DNA from: Gammaproteobacteria bacterium
Lineage (GTDB): Bacteria > Pseudomonadota > Gammaproteobacteria > Steroidobacterales > Steroidobacteraceae
Assembly (NCBI GenBank): GCA_028293725.1
Contig: JAQGOE010000286.1
Span: forward strand, 1-10,322
Direction of reading: 5' to 3'
DNA length: 10,322 nt
Shown one piece after another: positions 6,424 through 10,322 of this stretch (position 1 is its first letter; every line of letters starts with the position of its first letter). The notes under the pieces were generated by a model that saw nothing but the letters and a program-made list of their open reading frames with translations, searched no databases and was not told the origin of the DNA. Both the position numbers and the translations under genes were made by a program.

Positions 6424-8162
6424 TGCGCGCCTTCAGTGAGTTGTACGAAGAGCTGGATACCACGACCTCCACGAATCTGAAGGTCGCCGCGATGGTCCGC
6501 TACTTCACCACTGCGGCGCCGGCCGATGCCGCGTGGGCGGCCTACATTCTGTCGGGCCGCCGCCTCAAGCGGTTCATCGGTCCGACCCTATTGTGGCGTT
6601 GGCTGGTGGAGGCGAGTGCTCTCCCCGAATGGCTCGTCGAGGAGTCGAGTGCGTCTGTGGGGGATCTGGCAGAGACCGTTGCACTACTCATGGAAAGCGA
6701 CCTGGCTGCGGCCTCCGCGGTCCCTGATATTGCGCTTTCGACCTGGATTGAAGACCGCCTGTTACCACTGCGAGAGGTGGATGAGGAGCAGCAACACAGC
6801 GCAATCGTCAATTGGTGGCGCACCTTGCCCTACCGGGAGTGCTTCATCCTCAACAAGCTCCTGACCGGCGAGTTGCGTGTCGGGGTGTCCGAGTTGCTGG
6901 TTACGCGGGCGTTGTCCGAGGTTTTGCACATTGAGCGCGCGGATGTAACCCGACGGATCATGGGTGAGTGGCGTCCGAGTGCGCAGTTCTGGGAAAGTTT
7001 GCGATCCACTGCGCCACCGACGTCAGATCCGGCGGCACCGTATCCGTTCTTCCTGGCCTCGCCACTGGAGGGTGACCCCGCGGCGACACTGGGTGCCGTG
7101 TCCAATTGGCTAGCGGAATGGAAGTGGGACGGCATTCGCAGCGAGCTCATCCGCCGTGAGGGGAAGTGCTTCATCTGGTCCCGGGGCGAAGACCTCATGA
7201 CAGAGCGATTTCCGGAGATCACAGCCGCCGCGGCTGAACTGCCCGACGGGGTAGTGCTCGACGGCGAGCTCGTTGCCTGGCGCGACGGCGCCATCAGACC
7301 GTTCGCCGAGCTGCAGCAGCGGATTGGCAGAAAGAAGTTGAGTCCCGCGATTCTCAAACAAGTGCCGGTACGGTTTTTGGCATACGACCTGTTGGAGCAG
7401 AACAGCACCGACGTCCGGCCGTTGCCGCTTCATGAGCGTCGTGAACGTCTCGAGGCGCTGCTTCAAGATGCTCCGGATATCCTCGGTATTTCGTCAACCA
7501 TCACCGCGAGCACGTGGGAGGAGCTAGCTAAGCTCCGCGGGGAATCGCGGGCACGGGGCGTGGAAGGACTCATGCTCAAGGCACTCGATTCGCCCTATGG
7601 AACAGGGCGTCAGCGCGGCTCCTGGTGGAAGTGGAAGATCGAGCCATTTTCTTTCGACGGCGTCATGTTATACGCGCAACCGGGCCATGGGCGACGCTCC
7701 AACTTGTATACCGACTATACGTTCGGTGTGTGGAGCAACGACGAACTGGTGCCGGTTGCGAAGGCGTATTCGGGTTTGAACAATGACGAAATATTGGAAC
7801 TCGATCGCTGGATCAGGGCACATACAACCGAGAAGTTCGGGCCGGTGCGGCAGGTGGAGCAAACGCAGGTTTTCGAGCTGGCGTACGAAGGCATCGCCAC
7901 CTCGAGCCGGCACAAGTCGGGCATTGCATTGCGGTTTCCGCGCATTGTCCGCAGGCGCGTTGATAAGCCAGCGGCTGAAGCTGGCAAGCTGAGCGAGCTG
8001 CAAGCAGTGCTCGAGGCGCACAGAGAGTCGGGGCATCCCGACAACGTCGAGGCCGACAACGTTGGGGCCGACAATGACCTGGACGACGCCGGTAAGACCG
8101 GGGAAGACCGGGCCGGCGCATATCAGGACGACTCCGGCCTGGCCGACAAGGACCCCGTCTGA
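6423..8162 (+). CDS. ATP-dependent DNA ligase (exonuclease-associated type)
   Basis: A 579-residue nucleotidyltransferase that seals DNA nicks through a lysyl-AMP intermediate. Residues 1-205 form the N-terminal DNA-binding domain (NKLLTGELRVGVS at 144-156). The adenylation domain carries motif I EWKWDGIR (Lys234 nucleophile), LDGELVAW (279-286), FLAYDLLE (318-325), EGLMLKA (381-387) and WWKWK (401-405). An OB-fold domain follows to about 515 (RFPRIVRRRVDKPAAEA). It resembles the bacterial ATP-ligase group encoded beside an MBL exonuclease, thought to act in DNA repair beside the essential NAD-dependent LigA. The last ~45 residues are an acidic tail with a short repeat that I do not expect in this group. 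Translation is probably coupled to the exonuclease. Confidence 0.93.
   Translation: MRAFSELYEELDTTTSTNLKVAAMVRYFTTAAPADAAWAAYILSGRRLKRFIGPTLLWRWLVEASALPEWLVEESSASVGDLAETVALLMESDLAAASAVPDIALSTWIEDRLLPLREVDEEQQHSAIVNWWRTLPYRECFILNKLLTGELRVGVSELLVTRALSEVLHIERADVTRRIMGEWRPSAQFWESLRSTAPPTSDPAAPYPFFLASPLEGDPAATLGAVSNWLAEWKWDGIRSELIRREGKCFIWSRGEDLMTERFPEITAAAAELPDGVVLDGELVAWRDGAIRPFAELQQRIGRKKLSPAILKQVPVRFLAYDLLEQNSTDVRPLPLHERRERLEALLQDAPDILGISSTITASTWEELAKLRGESRARGVEGLMLKALDSPYGTGRQRGSWWKWKIEPFSFDGVMLYAQPGHGRRSNLYTDYTFGVWSNDELVPVAKAYSGLNNDEILELDRWIRAHTTEKFGPVRQVEQTQVFELAYEGIATSSRHKSGIALRFPRIVRRRVDKPAAEAGKLSELQAVLEAHRESGHPDNVEADNVGADNDLDDAGKTGEDRAGAYQDDSGLADKDPV
8040..8084 (+). repeat. Three imperfect 15-bp tandem units in the ligase tail
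   Basis: Units start at 8040 (GACAACGTCGAGGCC), 8055 (GACAACGTTGGGGCC) and 8070 (GACAATGACCTGGAC). They keep the reading frame and encode DNVEA, DNVGA and DNDLD. The first two differ at two positions; the third matches only at the beginning. Slippage within the frame would lengthen or shorten the acidic tail without disturbing the catalytic core. Confidence 0.6.
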
Positions 8163-8179
8163 CATCGATCAGGGGGGTG

Positions 8180-8205
8180 CCAGGTCCGACTTAGGCGGAC
8201 GCTGG
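8180..8205. repeat. Imperfect hairpin at the convergent gene end (REP-like or weak terminator)
   Basis: CCAGGTCCG (8180-8188) pairs with CGGAC (8196-8200) and, past one bulged G, CTGG (8202-8205), giving 9 bp around a 7-nt loop. The loop holds the TAA stop of the minus-strand citrate synthase (8191-8193). It lies 18 nt after the ligase stop and is preceded by a run of six G. With no T tract, a classical intrinsic terminator is unlikely. A G-rich tract before an imperfect hairpin recalls REP elements, but a genome-wide copy count would be needed. Confidence 0.45.
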
Positions 8206-9648
8206 AATCGGCGGCCCTACATAGCGCGCGCGAGGCCTGATCGGATGTCCGGTCGTGACTTGCTCCAGCGCGTGAGCCAGCCAACCCGCGCAGCGTCCGA
8301 GCGCAAATAGAATCAGCGGTGCTTCCTGGGGAAGATTGAAAACTTTCGTGAGTGCGGCGAGTGCGAAATCCACATTCGGTCGTTCACCGATAGATTCTTC
8401 AACAATGTCGCGAAGCTCCGCGTATTCGGCAGGCAGAGGAAATTGTTGCAACAAAGCGGTCGCCCTTGGATCGCCTAGCGGATACAGAGGATGCCCGAAC
8501 CCGGTGATCGGACGACCCTGAGAAAGCCAGTCGCGTATCGTCACCTCCGCACCGGCTCGATTCACGCCAGCCATCAACTCCAACACGCCGAGCGACGCCC
8601 GCCCGTGCAGCGGTCCAGTCAAAGTGGCGAGGCCACTCAACACCCCAGCCGCCAGGGGCGCACCGGTAGATACGGCCACACGGGTGGCAAAAGTCGATGC
8701 GTTCAATTCGTGGTCTGCGAGAAGGACCAGCGCGCGCCTCAGGATGTCCGCCGCGTCCGGCCGACGCCAGTTCGCGGCGGCTCGGTCATGTAGAGCAGAA
8801 CTGTCCCCGAGGCCCGCGGGGGCCCCCCCGCTACGCATAGGAACCACCCCGCCGGGCGCCGCCGCGACTCCAGTACGCACGCGTCTCGCTCCGGCACGCA
8901 TCGGCATTGCTCTGCCACGCCAGCGTGACATTGAGCCGCCCTCCGCCATTGCGCCGTTATCCAACATCGCATCTGCGAGCGTGCCTAACACCAATTCCGC
9001 CTCTACCTGCAAGGTCGGCAACGCGCGACCATACGAAGAGAGGTCCGTAGCAGCACGCAGGCCCAGCGCGAGAAAAGCCCTTTGCAAAGGTAGCGCGGAA
9101 GAAGACCCATTCTGAGAGCGGTGAGGGGTGTTCAGTACCTCGCGAGGAGCCTTCAAAGCCCGTTGACGCAGCTTCGCCGCGTCGGCCACAGACCGCATAA
9201 CTTGGCCGCGTGCGCCCGGACCCCCGCCCTCAGCTGCGCGCCTTCCGTCGAGCCAGCCAGCACCCTTCGCGGCTGGTGATTCTCCAAGCTGGCCATCGAC
9301 TCCATCCACGCCCCAGAGAATACGCGCCACCTCCTCGAACGCCTTCTCCTCCGACAACCTCACCGCGTCCTGCCCCCGGTAGTACAACCGTCCTTCTACA
9401 ACAGTAGACACTGCGGACGAGAGGATCGGATCCCCCCACTCAATCGCCGCAGCGGCAACAGCCGTGGCTTTGCGCTGACCACCATGTTGGCGCGCCATCT
9501 TCTTTACATCAGCCTCGTGGTAGAGGCTGCGCCGAGTGTCTTTCGGGTCCGGCTTCGCCCGGATCTTCTTGCGACTCACATTCGCATATAGCGTCTGTGG
9601 CCGCACACCCAGCACCTGCAGGGCTTCGGGGGCAGTCAACCAGCTCAT
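8191..9648 (-). CDS. Citrate synthase family protein with N-terminal helix-turn-helix domain
   Basis: A 485-residue protein starting at ATG 9648 (TGAGG 5 nt upstream; a TTG at 9669 is less likely). Residues 1-53 form a MerR/excisionase-like helix-turn-helix (LTAPEALQVLGVRPQTLYANVSRKK, then RRSLYHEADVKKMAR). The rest is a citrate synthase fold: SAVSTVVEGRLYYRGQD, DHELNASTFATRV, GPLHGRASL, GFGHPLYPLGDPR, RPNVDFALAAL and C-terminal RPRARYVG. The catalytic triad of the family is intact at His313, His386 and Asp427, so it should be able to condense acetyl-CoA or another acyl-CoA with an oxoacid. Low-complexity stretches at about 129-153 and 234-283, rich in Gly, Ala, Arg and Met, interrupt the fold. 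It is divergent from a second citrate synthase. Autoregulation through the DNA-binding domain is inference. It could be a citrate, 2-methylcitrate or related synthase. Confidence 0.85.
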   Translation of the reverse strand: MSWLTAPEALQVLGVRPQTLYANVSRKKIRAKPDPKDTRRSLYHEADVKKMARQHGGQRKATAVAAAAIEWGDPILSSAVSTVVEGRLYYRGQDAVRLSEEKAFEEVARILWGVDGVDGQLGESPAAKGAGWLDGRRAAEGGGPGARGQVMRSVADAAKLRQRALKAPREVLNTPHRSQNGSSSALPLQRAFLALGLRAATDLSSYGRALPTLQVEAELVLGTLADAMLDNGAMAEGGSMSRWRGRAMPMRAGARRVRTGVAAAPGGVVPMRSGGAPAGLGDSSALHDRAAANWRRPDAADILRRALVLLADHELNASTFATRVAVSTGAPLAAGVLSGLATLTGPLHGRASLGVLELMAGVNRAGAEVTIRDWLSQGRPITGFGHPLYPLGDPRATALLQQFPLPAEYAELRDIVEESIGERPNVDFALAALTKVFNLPQEAPLILFALGRCAGWLAHALEQVTTGHPIRPRARYVGPPIPASA

Positions 9649-9660
9649 GGGCGCCTCACA

Positions 9661-9677
9661 TTGATGCAATCCATCAA
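9661..9677. promoter_or_regulatory. Inverted repeat TTGATG-N5-CATCAA, candidate operator
   Basis: TTGATG (9661-9666) and CATCAA (9672-9677) are perfect inverted copies separated by CAATC. The site lies 13 nt upstream of the HTH-citrate synthase ATG, within the likely 5' untranslated region, and one base from a second palindrome with the same TTGAY half-site. Proximity to a gene encoding a DNA-binding domain makes an operator plausible. Confidence 0.5.
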
Positions 9678-9678
9678 G

Positions 9679-9690
9679 ATTGACGTCAAT
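9679..9690. promoter_or_regulatory. Perfect 12-bp palindrome ATTGACGTCAAT, candidate operator
   Basis: ATTGAC and GTCAAT form an uninterrupted palindrome in the 97-bp spacer between two divergent citrate synthase genes. It overlaps the end of the minus-strand TATAAT box and the predicted start point, so a bound protein would block that promoter. Its TTGAC half-sites resemble the TTGAT half-sites of the neighbouring inverted repeat. Confidence 0.55.
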
Positions 9691-9694
9691 TATA
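9689..9694 (-). promoter_or_regulatory. -10 box TATAAT for the HTH-citrate synthase gene
   Basis: The minus strand carries a perfect TATAAT, 40 nt before the ATG at 9648, in the only A+T-rich stretch of the spacer. No strong -35 is visible. The best candidate, TTCAAT at 9714-9719, leaves a 19-bp spacer; long spacers occur at MerR-type activator promoters, so this weak point may be informative. The same A+T stretch contains TATAAA on the plus strand (9691-9696), which could serve the divergent gene. Confidence 0.5.
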
Positions 9695-9745
9695 AAACGC
9701 TCAGGATGGACTCATTGAAGCGGTTTTGCACAGCTGGAGAAGGTG

Positions 9746-10322
9746 ATGATCAGCGGGCTCGACGACGTGGTGGTGGCGGAGACGGTGCTGTCCGATGTTG
9801 ATGGGCAGGTGGGTCGGTTGGTGATCCGGGGGCATTCGCTGGACGACTTGGTTGATCATGCGTCCTTCGAGCGTGTCGTGACATTGCTGTGGGGAGGGTT
9901 TTTCGAAGAGTTGCCCGAGCGGGAACAGCGGACAGGAACACCAGACGAGGTTTCCAGACGGGTAGGCGAATTGTCCGGGAACTTCAGCACTCTTCCAGGC
10001 ACGGGCGATTTCTCCGCACATCATTCAGATGTCCACGGACGCCTGGGCGCGGCCAGACAACGCGTGTTCGCCCACTTGAAGTCGGTCGATGCGCAACTCT
10101 TGGAACGCCCGGTGTTCGATGCGGTTAGAGCTCTCGTTGCGCGAATCGACGATGGTGACGACATCAACACAGCGCTAGCCCTGGTCGCCGCGCCAGCCGT
10201 ATTCACGCCCGGCATACTTCGCTTACAAAAAGGTCTCGCGCCAATTCCGCCAGATCCAACACTTGGACACGCGGCGGACATGCTACAGATGCTTCACGGC
10301 GAACCCGCCGCACCTGAACGCG
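9746..10322 (+). CDS. Citrate synthase family protein, N-terminal part (runs off right edge)
   Basis: The frame from ATG 9746 stays open to the window end (192 codons). GGAG at 9736-9739, 6 nt upstream, supports this start over the GTG one codon earlier. The protein begins MISGLDDVVVAETVLSDVDG and continues GRLVIRGHSLDDLV and FERVVTLLWGGFF. This is the N-terminal large-domain pattern of short bacterial citrate/2-methylcitrate synthases, and it aligns in character with the SAVSTVVEGRLYYRGQD and FEEVARILWG segments of the neighbour. The catalytic residues lie beyond the window. There is no helix-turn-helix domain. The divergent pairing suggests the two paralogues are co-regulated, and perhaps partners. 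Confidence 0.8.
   Translation, partial: MISGLDDVVVAETVLSDVDGQVGRLVIRGHSLDDLVDHASFERVVTLLWGGFFEELPEREQRTGTPDEVSRRVGELSGNFSTLPGTGDFSAHHSDVHGRLGAARQRVFAHLKSVDAQLLERPVFDAVRALVARIDDGDDINTALALVAAPAVFTPGILRLQKGLAPIPPDPTLGHAADMLQMLHGEPAAPER

Noticed and set aside
1..10322. CRISPR array, insertion sequence or phage genes
   Set aside because: No regularly spaced direct repeats, transposase or integrase motifs, or terminal inverted repeats were found on either strand.

Overview
The window looks like chromosomal DNA from a GC-rich proteobacterium, most likely a gammaproteobacterium. The main reason is the minus-strand block plsY-birA-coaX-SPOR protein-tRNA-Thr(UGU). This resembles the birA/pantothenate kinase/tRNA-Thr neighbourhood that in gammaproteobacteria leads into the tRNA-tufB-secE-nusG region. 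The PlsY sequence (GSGNAGGTNALRTQGK) also resembles gammaproteobacterial PlsY. No species can be named from the sequence alone.

Left end (1-1181): a 5'-truncated OmpA-family C-terminal domain on the minus strand butts, head to head, against a plus-strand DUF6882-like gene. The two homologous segments meet within about 20 bp near 241-257, which looks like a rearrangement junction. Next come an intact minus-strand tRNA-Thr(UGU) with encoded CCA and, 110 bp upstream of it, a relic of a second tRNA that keeps only its 5' half. A TACAAT -10 box with a GC-rich discriminator lies just in front of the relic. The downstream tRNAs and tuf expected by synteny are not seen.

Housekeeping block (1182-5423, minus strand, tightly packed): ctlX-like citrulline/arginine hydrolase, plsY (glycerol-3-phosphate acyltransferase), birA (biotin ligase/repressor), coaX (type III pantothenate kinase) and a SPOR-domain protein. 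Gaps are 0-24 nt, so this is probably one operon. It supplies membrane lipid synthesis, biotinylation of acetyl-CoA carboxylase, coenzyme A and a cell-wall-binding membrane protein.

DNA end-processing pair (5422-8162, plus strand): a ligase-associated metallo-beta-lactamase/beta-CASP exonuclease overlaps by 1 nt an ATP-dependent DNA ligase with an unusual acidic, repeat-bearing tail. The helicase and phosphoesterase that often accompany this pair are absent here. The exonuclease start and the ctlX start share one CATG.

Right end (8163-10322): two citrate-synthase paralogues are divergently transcribed from a 97-bp intergenic region. The minus-strand one carries an N-terminal helix-turn-helix domain, a complete catalytic triad and unusual low-complexity insertions. 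The plus-strand one runs off the window. The spacer between them contains two palindromes, one overlapping a perfect TATAAT on the minus strand, which suggests an autoregulated metabolic switch. This is the most interesting system in the window.
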